Assembly (NCBI RefSeq): GCF_003570715.1
Contig: NZ_QXXQ01000017.1
Coordinates: forward strand, 16,044-80,043
Direction of reading: 5' to 3'
Length of the DNA: 64,000 nt
Source: Gemmobacter lutimaris
GTDB lineage: Bacteria > Pseudomonadota > Alphaproteobacteria > Rhodobacterales > Rhodobacteraceae
Shown: positions 1 through 8,539 of the stretch, piece by piece
Numbering within the stretch: the stretch's first letter is position 1
Layout of the letters: the number at the start of each line of letters is the position of its first letter
Program-made: the position numbers and the translations under genes
Notes under the pieces: generated by a model
Databases searched by the model: none
What the model saw: the letters and a program-made list of their open reading frames with translations, nothing else
What the model was told of the DNA's origin: nothing

Positions 1-1
1 G

Positions 2-919
2 CCCGATCTGGCGCAGATCTTCGCCGGGTTCCTCGGGGTCGATCGCGTCGATCCCGAGGCCTCTTTCTTCGATCTGGGCGGGGATTCCCTGCTGGCGCTC
101 GATCTGCTGGACGCGGTGGAGCAACAATTGGGCACGAAGCCGCCCGCCGCGCTGTTGTCGGGGCGGTTGAGCCTGCGCGATCTGGCGGCGGCATTGGCCC
201 CGTCGGAAGCTGTGCCCGGCGCGCCCATATGCCTGCGGCCCGGTGCGGCGCCGCCGCTGGTTCTGCTGCATCCGGTGGGCGGCGATGTCGCCTCTTACCG
301 CGCGCTGGCACAGGCGATGCGGGGGGGCGCGGCGATGCTGGCGCTGGATGATCCGGCTTTCCACAGCGCCGAGCTACCGGAAGCCACCCTGCGCGAACAG
401 GCCAGCGCGCTGCTGGCGCGGCTGCCTGACGGGCCGGTCTGGCTCGGCGGCTGGTCCTATGGCGGGGTGCTGGCCTGCGAAATGGCGGCGCAGGCGCCTG
501 ACCGCGTGCTGGGCCTTGCCCTGATCGACCCGCCGTCCCCGCATCAGGCCGACCGGCCGGAGGAGGGCGATTTTCTGGCCGAGATCACCCATCGCCGTGC
601 GCTTGGCCTGGCAGACGGGGAAGAGCCCGCGGCGCAGCCCTATCTTCAGGCGCTGTCCCGCGTCTGGGCGCGCAATGTCCGGGCGCTGGCCAGCCATGTG
701 CCGGGGGCGCCGCTGCATTGCCCGGCCCGGCTGTGGCTGGCGGAAGGGCAGGGCCAGATCGCCCTGCGCCGCGCGGCGTGGGAGGCGCTGCTGCCCGGCC
801 TTGCCACTACGGTTCTGCCCGGCGATCACTTCTCGATCCTTCAGGGGACAGGCGCCGGGACGCTGGCCGAAGGGATTGCGCAACTGATGACGACAGCCAG
901 CAGGAGTGCGGCAGAATGA
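2..919 (+). CDS. NRPS C-terminal fragment: carrier domain + type I thioesterase (5' truncated)
   Basis: This is the last part of a non-ribosomal peptide synthetase whose beginning lies outside the window; 305 residues are visible and the frame is open from base 2. A peptidyl carrier domain comes first, with the phosphopantetheine motif DLGGDSLL (Ser29). It is followed by an alpha/beta-hydrolase thioesterase with the nucleophile motif GWSYGG (Ser152), a plausible Asp176 (LIDPP) and His276 (GDHFS). Type I thioesterases release the finished peptide by hydrolysis or cyclisation; which one cannot be told here. The stop overlaps the next start as ATGA, so it heads a translationally coupled operon with methyltransferase, PPTase, exporter, type II thioesterase and amidase. 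It may be the far end of the synthetase that begins at 56068 if the replicon is circular. Confidence 0.93.
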   Translation, partial: PDLAQIFAGFLGVDRVDPEASFFDLGGDSLLALDLLDAVEQQLGTKPPAALLSGRLSLRDLAAALAPSEAVPGAPICLRPGAAPPLVLLHPVGGDVASYRALAQAMRGGAAMLALDDPAFHSAELPEATLREQASALLARLPDGPVWLGGWSYGGVLACEMAAQAPDRVLGLALIDPPSPHQADRPEEGDFLAEITHRRALGLADGEEPAAQPYLQALSRVWARNVRALASHVPGAPLHCPARLWLAEGQGQIALRRAAWEALLPGLATTVLPGDHFSILQGTGAGTLAEGIAQLMTTASRSAAE

Positions 920-2184
920 CCGGGCATCTGTCCTTCAATGCGGCCGACAACCTTGATGCCGCCGAAATCGACCGGATCAACGCCGAATTCTACGGCCGCT
1001 TCAACTATCCTTGGCGCGCGCTGAGCCTGACCGGCCATGCCGACCCCACCTTCGCCCCGCGCTTTCTGTGTCAGGAGGCCGGGGATTTCGACGGCGCGGC
1101 GCTGCCCCCGGACGGCGAGATCTGGGTGGCGGGCTGCGGCACCAATCAGGCGGTGATCACGGCGCTCCGCTTTCCGGGCGCGCGGGTGCTGGGCACCGAT
1201 CTTTCGGCGCGGTCGCTGGCGCTGGCCGAGGCTTCGGCCCGCGATCTGGGGCTGACCAACCTTCGGCTGGAACAGGCGAGCCTGAACGATGCCCCGCATG
1301 AAGCGCGTTTTGACCATGTGATCTGCACCGGCGTCATCCATCACAATGCCGACCCGGCGCAACCGCTGGCACGGCTGGCGCGGGCGCTGAAGCCGGGCGG
1401 CGTGATGGAGCTGATGGTCTACAATTACTATCACCGCATCCAGACCACCGCCTTTCAGAAGGCGATCCGCCTGCTTTCCGGGGCCGGGGGGCGCGGCGGG
1501 CTGATCGAGGCGGAACTGCCGATGGCGCAGGAAATGGTGGCGGATTTTCCGCTGCCCGGCACCATGGCCGATTTCCTTGCCGCGCAGCGGGGACTGCCGG
1601 AACCGGCGGTGGCGGATTCGTTGCTTCAGCCGGTGGAATTCAGCTATTCCGTCGAAACCCTTGCCGCGCTTTGTGCCGGGGCAGGGCTGGTGCTGTGGCA
1701 GCCTTGCGTGAATCAGTTCGACCGGCTGTCGGGCCAGTTCGGATGGGAGCCGCCGCTGACCGGCGCCTCTGCCGCAGCCTTCAACCGGCTGCCGGATCTG
1801 GAACGCTGGCAGGTGGCGAACCTGCTGATGCAGGAGCGGTCGCCGATGCTGTGGTTCTACATCGGCCACGGGCCGAAGCGCCGCACGCGGGCCGAGGTGA
1901 ATGCAGATTTCCTGCGTCGCAGCTTTGCCCCGGCGCGGTGCGAGGTGGTGTCGCATGTGTTGGGGGCGGAGGGGCATTATCAGCCCAGCCCGCGCCGCGC
2001 CGCGCTGCCCGCCCCGGCGCTGCCCGCCGATCCGCAGGCGCGGGCGGTTTATCTGGCCTGTGACGGGCAGCGCAGCATGGCCGAGGTGCTGGCCGGTCTG
2101 GGGCCGATGCCCGATGAAGCCGGGCTGACCCGGCTGCGCCAGATGCTGACAACCCCGGCCTTTCCCTATCTGCTGGCCACATGA
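916..2184 (+). CDS. SAM-dependent class I methyltransferase
   Basis: This 422-residue protein has a Rossmann-type SAM-binding core. Motif I is VAGCGTNQA (residues 71-79) and an acidic residue that would bind the ribose follows in VLGTDLS (Asp95). The GVIHH segment and ALKPGG are typical of methyltransferase motifs IV-VI. The last 130 residues or so form an extra region that I cannot assign. The start at 916 overlaps the preceding stop (ATGA), and the gene ends in another ATGA overlap with the PPTase gene, so it is part of the NRPS accessory operon. It probably methylates the peptide or a precursor; whether at N, O or C is not visible. Confidence 0.85.
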   Translation: MTGHLSFNAADNLDAAEIDRINAEFYGRFNYPWRALSLTGHADPTFAPRFLCQEAGDFDGAALPPDGEIWVAGCGTNQAVITALRFPGARVLGTDLSARSLALAEASARDLGLTNLRLEQASLNDAPHEARFDHVICTGVIHHNADPAQPLARLARALKPGGVMELMVYNYYHRIQTTAFQKAIRLLSGAGGRGGLIEAELPMAQEMVADFPLPGTMADFLAAQRGLPEPAVADSLLQPVEFSYSVETLAALCAGAGLVLWQPCVNQFDRLSGQFGWEPPLTGASAAAFNRLPDLERWQVANLLMQERSPMLWFYIGHGPKRRTRAEVNADFLRRSFAPARCEVVSHVLGAEGHYQPSPRRAALPAPALPADPQARAVYLACDGQRSMAEVLAGLGPMPDEAGLTRLRQMLTTPAFPYLLAT

Positions 2185-2852
2185 CGCGCATTGCCCTTTC
2201 CTCCGACGCGCCCTTCGCGCTGCCCGGCCTGATCTGGGCGGAACTGCCGCTGGATGCGCTGCCGCCCGATCCGCAGGGGCTGACGGTCACCACCGATCCG
2301 GGCGGGGCGTTCCGGATTGCGCTGCCGGACGACCTGCGGCCTGCCGTGGCGAAACGGCGGCGCGAGTTTCTGGCCGGGCGGCTGGCGGCGGCGCAGGCGC
2401 TGCGGCGGCTCGAGGCGGCGGAGCATGTTGGCCGTTCCGACCGCGCCCCGGTCTGGCCCCCCGGTGTCGCCGGGTCGATCAGCCATGATGACCGACGCGC
2501 CGTGGCGGTCGTCTCGCGCCACTATCGCCAGTTGGGGGTGGATTGCGAACAGCCGATCCCCGAAACAGAGGCGCCCGCGCTGGCGCGGCAGATCCTCGCC
2601 CCCGGCGATACCGCCGCACGGCCTGCGGGCCTTGGCTTCGCCGCCTTCCTGACCCTCGTCTTTTCCGCCAAGGAAGCCTTTTACAAGGCGGTGGCGGCCG
2701 AGGTCGGCCGGATGCTGGAATTTCACGAAGTCACGGTGGCGGGCATGGCTGCCGACCGGCTGCATCTGGCCTTTGGCGGCGATGTCAGCGATGTTCGGTG
2801 GCATCTGGGCCCTGCGGGCTGCACCACCCTTTGCGCAAGGAACCCGGCATGA
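2181..2852 (+). CDS. 4'-phosphopantetheinyl transferase (Sfp/EntD superfamily)
   Basis: The 223-residue product shows the PPTase signature blocks in order: SISHDD, GVDCE (Asp121, Glu123, the Mg-binding residues) and FSAKEAFYK (Lys164-Lys169). Enzymes of this family move the phosphopantetheine arm of CoA to the serine of carrier domains, turning the NRPS from apo to holo form. The length fits the EntD-like group. It is coupled by ATGA overlaps to the methyltransferase before it and the exporter after it, so its natural clients are the carrier domains of this cluster. Confidence 0.93.
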   Translation: MTRIALSSDAPFALPGLIWAELPLDALPPDPQGLTVTTDPGGAFRIALPDDLRPAVAKRRREFLAGRLAAAQALRRLEAAEHVGRSDRAPVWPPGVAGSISHDDRRAVAVVSRHYRQLGVDCEQPIPETEAPALARQILAPGDTAARPAGLGFAAFLTLVFSAKEAFYKAVAAEVGRMLEFHEVTVAGMAADRLHLAFGGDVSDVRWHLGPAGCTTLCARNPA

Positions 2853-4450
2853 ACCGCCTGCTGTCCACCCTGTTCCGCGCCGCGCCGGGCGGGGCCGCGC
2901 TTTCGGTGCTGGCAAGCCTTGCCAGCGGGGCCGGCGCCGCGATCATGGCCATCGTCATCAGCCGCGCGCTGGAGGCCGAAAGCCGCAGCCTTGCGCTTGC
3001 CGTCGCCTTCTTTACCGCCGCCGCCGTGCATTTCAGCCTGCGTGTGCTGTCCGAGGTCTGGCTGATCCGGCTGGCGCAGAAGGTGCTGCTGGACCTGCGG
3101 CTGACGCTGGCGCGGCGCCTGCTGGCGACCCCGCAGATCCGCTTGCAGGAAATCGGGCGGCAACCGCTGCTGACCATCCTGACCCGCGACATGGACAGTT
3201 TCGTCGGCGCAGTGCAGCTTGTGCCGCTGCTGATCGGCAACCTGCTGCTGATCCTTGGCTGCTTCGGCTATCTCGCCTGGGTGGACTGGCAGATCTGCGC
3301 GGCGGTCTTTGCCTGCCTTCTGGTCGGGGCCAGCCTGTTCAAACTGGCCGAGCGGCGCCCGATCGCCCGCATCTTCCGCCTGCGAGAGGAAATCGACCAG
3401 CTTTACATCCGCCAGCGCGCGCTGATCGAGGGCGCGAAAGAGCTGCAACTGAACAGCCCGCGCGGCGCGCATTACATCGACCGGGTGATCGGCCCTGCCG
3501 CCGCCGGGGTGGCGCGCAGCTATGTGGGCGCGATGTCGGCCTATATCTGGGTGGTGAACATCGGCAACAGCCTGTTCTATCTGGTCATCGGGGTCGTGCT
3601 GTTCCTGATGCCGGGGCTGACCGGACGCGACATGCTGCCTGCGGTGCTGCTCATGCTCTATCTCGTGCGGCCGGTCAGCGAGGTGATGATCAGCCTGCCC
3701 GCCCTGCGGCAATCCGCCGTGGCGCTGGAACGCATCGAACAGCTTTCCGCCGATCTGGACCCGGCCGCGACGCTTCCGCCGCCGATGCCGGTGCAGGATC
3801 ACATCGCGCTGCGCGGCGTGACCCACAGCTATGCGCGGGACTCCGAGGACGGGGTGTTCACGCTCGGCCCCATCGACCTGACGCTGCGGCGGGGCGAGGT
3901 GGTGTTTCTGGTCGGTGGCAATGGCAGCGGCAAGACCACGCTGGCGATGCTGCTGTGCGGGCTTTACCACCCCGAGGGCGGCGGTATCGCGGTGGATGGC
4001 CAGCCGGTGACCGAGGCCACGCTTGCCAGCTATCGGCAGGCGTTTTCGGCGGTCTTTGCCGATTTCCACCTGTTCGAGCAATTGCCGGGCAGCGACGACC
4101 CGGGAATGGAGGCAAAGGCCCGCAGCCTGATCGCGGATCTGCGCATGGCGCACAAGGTGACGGTGCGGAACGGATGCCTCAGCACCACCGATCTTTCGAC
4201 GGGGCAGCGCAAGCGGCTTGCGCTGGTCTCGGCCTATCTGGAGGACCGGCCGGTCTATCTGTTCGACGAATGGGCCGCCGATCAGGACCCGGTGTTCAAG
4301 GCGGTATTCTATACCGAACTGCTGCCCGAGCTGAAGGCACGCGGCAAGGCGGTGCTGGTCATCACCCATGACGACGCCTATTTCGGCTGCGCCGACCGGG
4401 TGGTGAAGCTGGCCGATGGCCGGATCGTCACCGATGCGGAGGGCGCGTGA
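2849..4450 (+). CDS. Cyclic peptide export ABC transporter, fused permease-ATPase (PvdE/SyrD type)
   Basis: This 533-residue protein has an N-terminal membrane domain of about six helices (roughly residues 10-310) fused to an ATPase domain. Walker A is GGNGSGKTT (356-364), the signature is LSTGQRKRL and Walker B is YLFDEW with Asp473-Glu474; the following AADQDP is characteristic of the PvdE/SyrD family of peptide and siderophore exporters. ATG 2849 was chosen because it overlaps the PPTase stop as ATGA and begins directly before the first membrane helix; the open frame extends further upstream without a domain. It most likely moves the peptide or an acylated precursor across the inner membrane. 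Confidence 0.93.
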   Translation: MNRLLSTLFRAAPGGAALSVLASLASGAGAAIMAIVISRALEAESRSLALAVAFFTAAAVHFSLRVLSEVWLIRLAQKVLLDLRLTLARRLLATPQIRLQEIGRQPLLTILTRDMDSFVGAVQLVPLLIGNLLLILGCFGYLAWVDWQICAAVFACLLVGASLFKLAERRPIARIFRLREEIDQLYIRQRALIEGAKELQLNSPRGAHYIDRVIGPAAAGVARSYVGAMSAYIWVVNIGNSLFYLVIGVVLFLMPGLTGRDMLPAVLLMLYLVRPVSEVMISLPALRQSAVALERIEQLSADLDPAATLPPPMPVQDHIALRGVTHSYARDSEDGVFTLGPIDLTLRRGEVVFLVGGNGSGKTTLAMLLCGLYHPEGGGIAVDGQPVTEATLASYRQAFSAVFADFHLFEQLPGSDDPGMEAKARSLIADLRMAHKVTVRNGCLSTTDLSTGQRKRLALVSAYLEDRPVYLFDEWAADQDPVFKAVFYTELLPELKARGKAVLVITHDDAYFGCADRVVKLADGRIVTDAEGA

Positions 4451-5181
4451 TGGCCTCGCCCTGGCTTCTGGAGATTGCCAAGCCGCAGGCGCGGCGCAGG
4501 CTCTACCTCTTTCCCTATCTGGGCGGCAATCCGGCGGCTTTCGTGGGCTGGTCGGCGGCGCTGGGGCCTGACATCGCGCTTTCCGTCGTCAACCTGCCGG
4601 GCCGCGGGCTGCGGCTGAAGGAGCCACCGCTGACCGAGATGCGCCCCGCCGCCATGCAGATCGCGGCCGCCATCGCCAGTGATGCGGGGGCGGCGGAGTT
4701 CGCCTTTTTCGGGCATTCCATGGGCGCGGTTCTGGCCTTCGAGGTCTTGCGCATCTGCACCATGATGCAGTTGCGCCGCCCCGGTCTGATGGTCGCCTCC
4801 GGCTGTCGCTGGCCCGGCGCGCTGGACCGCGACGACCTGCACCTGCTGGACGATGCGCAGTTCCGGGACCGGCTGGCCGGGCTGGGCGGCACCCCGCCCG
4901 AGGTGCTGGGCAATGCCGAGATGATGCGGCTGCTCACCCCGATGCTGCGCGCCGATTTCGCCATGCTGAACGGCTACAGCTACCGCGCCATGCCGCGCCT
5001 GCCGGTGCCGATCCATGCTTTCGCTGCGCCGGACGACCCGGAGGTGCCCGCCGAAACCGTGCCGCGCTGGCTGGAAGAAAGCACCGAGCCGGGCGCGGTG
5101 CACTGGTTTTCCGGCGGGCATTTCTTTCTGCATGATACGGCTATGACCGTCCCGGCCCGCCTGAGGGAGTTGTGGGGATGA
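4450..5181 (+). CDS. Type II thioesterase (GrsT/RifR-like)
   Basis: This is a 243-residue alpha/beta hydrolase with LFPYLGGNP near the N-terminus (oxyanion region), GHSMG around the nucleophile Ser90 and a late GGHFFL with His224. These are the features of stand-alone thioesterases that clear misprimed or stalled acyl groups from carrier domains. ATG 4450 shares one base with the exporter stop (TGATG); a GTG three bases earlier would add only one residue. Its place inside the NRPS accessory operon supports an editing role. Confidence 0.92.
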   Translation: MASPWLLEIAKPQARRRLYLFPYLGGNPAAFVGWSAALGPDIALSVVNLPGRGLRLKEPPLTEMRPAAMQIAAAIASDAGAAEFAFFGHSMGAVLAFEVLRICTMMQLRRPGLMVASGCRWPGALDRDDLHLLDDAQFRDRLAGLGGTPPEVLGNAEMMRLLTPMLRADFAMLNGYSYRAMPRLPVPIHAFAAPDDPEVPAETVPRWLEESTEPGAVHWFSGGHFFLHDTAMTVPARLRELWG

Positions 5182-6542
5182 ACGGCGGCTTCGATCAACT
5201 GGCCAGCTCGGCCCGCGCGGCGGGCGACCGGCTGCTGCATGCCCGACCGATGGTGGCGCGGCAGGCAGGGCTGGCGCATCTGGTCGCGCTGGTCACGCCC
5301 GCACCGGCGGAGGGCGAAGGCCCCGATGGCCCGCTGTTCGGTGTGCCGGTCACGGTCAAGGACAGCTATGAAACCGCCGGGCTGCGCACCACGGCCAGCC
5401 ATCCGCCGCTGGCCGGTCACATCCCCGCGCGCGACGCGGCGCTGGTGGCGCGGCTGCGGGCCAGCGGCGCGGTGATCCTTGGCAAGACCAACCTGTCGCA
5501 GCTTTGCGGCGACATCCAATGCGCCAGCCCGGTTTTCGGCACCGCCCTGAACCCGTGGGACACGACCCGCACCCCCGGCGGCAGCAGCGGGGGCGGGGCG
5601 GTGGCGGTGCTGACCGGCCTGTCACGGCTGGATCTGGGCAGCGATCTGGCCGGATCGCTGCGCATTCCGGCAGCTTTCTGCGGGGTGGCCGCGCTGAAAG
5701 CGGGGCCGGAGGTCTTTGACATGGCGGGCCATATCCCGCCGCTGGAGGGCGCCGCGCCGCCGCCGTTCCAAAGCGGCGGCTTCCTCACCCGCGATTGCGC
5801 CGATCTGGCCGCCGGTTTCGCCGCCCTGTCCGGCCAGCCAGCCGCAACCGCCCCGCAAGGTCCGCTGCGGCTGGGACTGGTGACCGGCGCACCGCTGCCG
5901 CTGTGCCCGCGCACGCAACAGGCGATGCGCCGCGCGACCGAATGGCTGGCGGAGGAGGGCGCGCAGACCCGCCCCGCGCCGCTGGATTTTCGCACCGCCT
6001 GGCAGGGTTATGGCGGGTTGCTCATGGCCGCCGCCGCGCCGCATCTGCGCGGCTGGCAAAGGCTGGCGCTGCGGTTGCTGGCGCTGGCCGCACCGCGTCG
6101 CCCGCTGCGGCAGGCCCTGTTGCGCGGGCTGGCCGGGATACCGGCGGGGCAGGCCGAAGCCGCGCGCGAGGCCACGGTTGCCGCCATCGACCGGCATCTG
6201 GAAACCACCGATGCGCTGCTATGCCCGGTGACCGCCGTAACCGCCTTCGCGCAACTGCCGCCACCCCGCCTGCCACTGGCGCAGCGCAGTATCCCGGCCG
6301 GGACGCATCGCATCCCCTATCAGGAGGCCGGTATCGGCTTCACCACGCCGTTCTCGCTGTCCGGTCATCCGGTCGTCGTGATCCCGGTCGATCTGGTCGA
6401 TGGCCTGCCGGTTGGCCTCCAGATCATTGGCCGCCGGGGGGCCGAGGCCGCGCTGATCGCGCTGGCGGCCCGGATCGAGGCGGTGTTTGATCGTCACCGC
6501 CCGCCGCTGTGGCAGCAATGGCAAACCCGTTTCCCCCAATAG
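5178..6542 (+). CDS. Amidase signature family hydrolase
   Basis: The 454-residue protein carries the amidase signature catalytic triad: Lys61 in VTVKDS, the GGSSGGG loop (Ser136/Ser137) and Ser160 in GSDLAGSLRIP. The family hydrolyses amides, from small amides to peptide C-terminal amides and GatA-type glutamine. It is not GatA here because no gatB or gatC is nearby and the gene starts by ATGA overlap with the type II thioesterase. A step in maturation or degradation of the NRPS product is the simplest reading, but the substrate is unknown; an unrelated detoxifying amidase is possible. Confidence 0.85.
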   Translation: MNGGFDQLASSARAAGDRLLHARPMVARQAGLAHLVALVTPAPAEGEGPDGPLFGVPVTVKDSYETAGLRTTASHPPLAGHIPARDAALVARLRASGAVILGKTNLSQLCGDIQCASPVFGTALNPWDTTRTPGGSSGGGAVAVLTGLSRLDLGSDLAGSLRIPAAFCGVAALKAGPEVFDMAGHIPPLEGAAPPPFQSGGFLTRDCADLAAGFAALSGQPAATAPQGPLRLGLVTGAPLPLCPRTQQAMRRATEWLAEEGAQTRPAPLDFRTAWQGYGGLLMAAAAPHLRGWQRLALRLLALAAPRRPLRQALLRGLAGIPAGQAEAAREATVAAIDRHLETTDALLCPVTAVTAFAQLPPPRLPLAQRSIPAGTHRIPYQEAGIGFTTPFSLSGHPVVVIPVDLVDGLPVGLQIIGRRGAEAALIALAARIEAVFDRHRPPLWQQWQTRFPQ

Positions 6543-6563
6543 AACCGCAAGGAGTTGCATGAA

Positions 6564-6761
6564 ATGACTGTAGAACCGCAATATCTGGTCGTGATGAATC
6601 ATGAGGAGCAATATTCGCTTTGGCCGAAGGGGCGCGATCTGCCCGCGGGCTGGACAGCGACGGGCTTTGGCGGCGACAAGCAGGCCTGTCTCGACCATAT
6701 CAATGCCGTCTGGACCGACATGCGCCCGCTGTCGCTGCGCAAGGCGATGGGCGACGCCTGA
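6564..6761 (+). CDS. mbtH: MbtH-like NRPS chaperone
   Basis: This 65-residue protein has the MbtH family pattern: NHEEQYSLWP, then PAGW and WTDMRPLSLR. MbtH-like proteins bind adenylation domains and are needed for their solubility or activity. AAGGAG at 6549-6554 lies nine bases before ATG 6564, which is better placed than a TTG at 6555 in the same frame. It is separated by only 21 bases from the amidase and closes the accessory operon. Confidence 0.96.
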   Translation: MTVEPQYLVVMNHEEQYSLWPKGRDLPAGWTATGFGGDKQACLDHINAVWTDMRPLSLRKAMGDA

Positions 6762-6873
6762 TCGCTGCATCTCCGTAACGCTGGGTCACACCACGCCGAA
6801 GCATCTGGACAGGCCGCCGAAAATAGCCTGACCTTTCTCAAGGGCGGGGAGGCCCGGTCAAGGGAGGGCAGCC

Positions 6874-8526
6874 ATGTCGGGCACGGGCGGGGCCGCATAT
6901 GATTATGTGATCGTCGGCGGCGGTTCCGCGGGCTGTGTGCTGGCGGCACGGCTGTCCGAAGACCCGGCGCGCAGCGTCTGCCTGCTGGAGGCGGGCGGGC
7001 GCGGCGATCATCTGCTGATCCGGGCGCCCGCCGGGGCGGTGGCCATGCTGCCCGGATATGGCCGCATCTCGAACTGGGCCTACCAGACCGTGCCGCAGCC
7101 GGGGCTGAATGGCCGCAAGGGCTATCAACCGCGCGGCCGCGCTCTGGGCGGATCCAGTGCGATCAATGCGATGCTCTATGTCCGGGGGCATCGGACAGAT
7201 TACGATGGCTGGGCCGACGCAGGCTGCGACGGCTGGTCATGGGACGACTGCCTGCCCTATTTCAAACGGGCCGAGAACAATGCGGCGGGGGCCAGTGCCT
7301 TTCACGGCGACAGCGGCCCCTTGCAGGTGTCGGACCAGAAGGCGCCGCGCCCGATCTCGCGCGCCTTTGTCCGTGCCGCCACCGAATGCCAGCACAGGGA
7401 AAGCCCCGATTTCAACACCGGCGACACCGAAGGCGCCGGGCTGTATCAGGTCACCCAGTTCCATGATACGGCCCGCAATGGCGAGCGCTGTTCGGCGGCG
7501 GCGGCCTATCTGCATCCGGCTCTGGGCAAGCGCGCCAATCTGACCGTCCTTACCGGCGCCCATGCGACACGGGTGCTGACCGAGGGGAAGCGCGCGACGG
7601 GCGTTGCTTACCGCAGGGGCGGGCAGAATCACCGGGTCACCGCGCGGCAAGAGGTGATCCTTGCCGGTGGGGCCTTCAACTCGCCCCAGCTTCTGATGCT
7701 CTCGGGCATCGGGCCGGCCGATGCGCTGCGTCCGCACGGCATCGGGATCGTGCATGACCTGCCGGGGGTGGGGCAGAACCTTCAGGATCATCTGGATTTC
7801 ACACTGGCGTTCCGCACGCGGGACACCGACAATTTCGGCATCGGCCTGACCGCGACGCGAAACCTGATCCGCCATGCGCTGCAATGGCGGCGCGACGGCC
7901 AGTCGATGATCGCCACCCCCTTTGCCGAGGGCGGCGCCTTCCTGAAAACCGACCCGGCGCTGGACCGGCCGGACATCCAGCTTCATTTCGTCATCGCACT
8001 GGCCGATGATCACGCGCGCAAGCTGCACCTCGGGCACGGGTTTTCCTGCCATGTCTGTGCCTTGCGCCCGCACAGCCGGGGTGCGGTTTTCCTGCAAAGC
8101 GCCGATCCACTGGCCGCGCCGGGCATCGACCCGCGCTTCCTGTCCGACCCGCGCGATCTGGCGACCACGATCCGGGGCGCAAGGATGACGCGCGAGATCC
8201 TGATGGCACCGGCTCTGGCGCGCTATCGCCGGCGGGAAATGTTCGGCCTGACCGACGGGATGCGCGATCAGGACTGGGAACGCCATATCCGCGCGCGGGC
8301 CGATACGATCTATCACCCGGTCGGCACCTGCAAGATGGGGCGTGATGACATGGCCGTGGTCGATCCGGCGCTGCGGGTGCACGGGATGCAGGGGCTGCGG
8401 GTCGTCGATGCCTCGATCATGCCGACACTGATCGGCGGCAATACCAACGCCCCCACCATCATGATCGCCGAACGCGCGGCCGACATGATCCGGGGGATCG
8501 AGCCTGCCGCACCGGCAGCGCAATAA
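6874..8526 (+). CDS. alkJ: GMC-family FAD alcohol dehydrogenase (AlkJ/choline dehydrogenase-like)
   Basis: The 550-residue product opens with the FAD dinucleotide fold [12 protein letters not shown] (glycines at 15-20) followed by the acidic LLEAGG, and ends with the GMC C-terminal block HPVGTCKMG, whose His481 is the likely catalytic base, and GGNTNAP. Choline dehydrogenase and the AlkJ alcohol dehydrogenase share this architecture. The neighbour 14 bases downstream closely resembles AlkK, so oxidation of a medium-chain alcohol is the preferred role; AlkJ-type enzymes pass electrons to the respiratory chain. It lies 112 bases after mbtH and may have its own promoter. The symbol is by analogy. 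Confidence 0.8.
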   Translation: MSGTGGAAYDYVIVGGGSAGCVLAARLSEDPARSVCLLEAGGRGDHLLIRAPAGAVAMLPGYGRISNWAYQTVPQPGLNGRKGYQPRGRALGGSSAINAMLYVRGHRTDYDGWADAGCDGWSWDDCLPYFKRAENNAAGASAFHGDSGPLQVSDQKAPRPISRAFVRAATECQHRESPDFNTGDTEGAGLYQVTQFHDTARNGERCSAAAAYLHPALGKRANLTVLTGAHATRVLTEGKRATGVAYRRGGQNHRVTARQEVILAGGAFNSPQLLMLSGIGPADALRPHGIGIVHDLPGVGQNLQDHLDFTLAFRTRDTDNFGIGLTATRNLIRHALQWRRDGQSMIATPFAEGGAFLKTDPALDRPDIQLHFVIALADDHARKLHLGHGFSCHVCALRPHSRGAVFLQSADPLAAPGIDPRFLSDPRDLATTIRGARMTREILMAPALARYRRREMFGLTDGMRDQDWERHIRARADTIYHPVGTCKMGRDDMAVVDPALRVHGMQGLRVVDASIMPTLIGGNTNAPTIMIAERAADMIRGIEPAAPAAQ

Positions 8527-8539
8527 GAGGGAGGACGGG

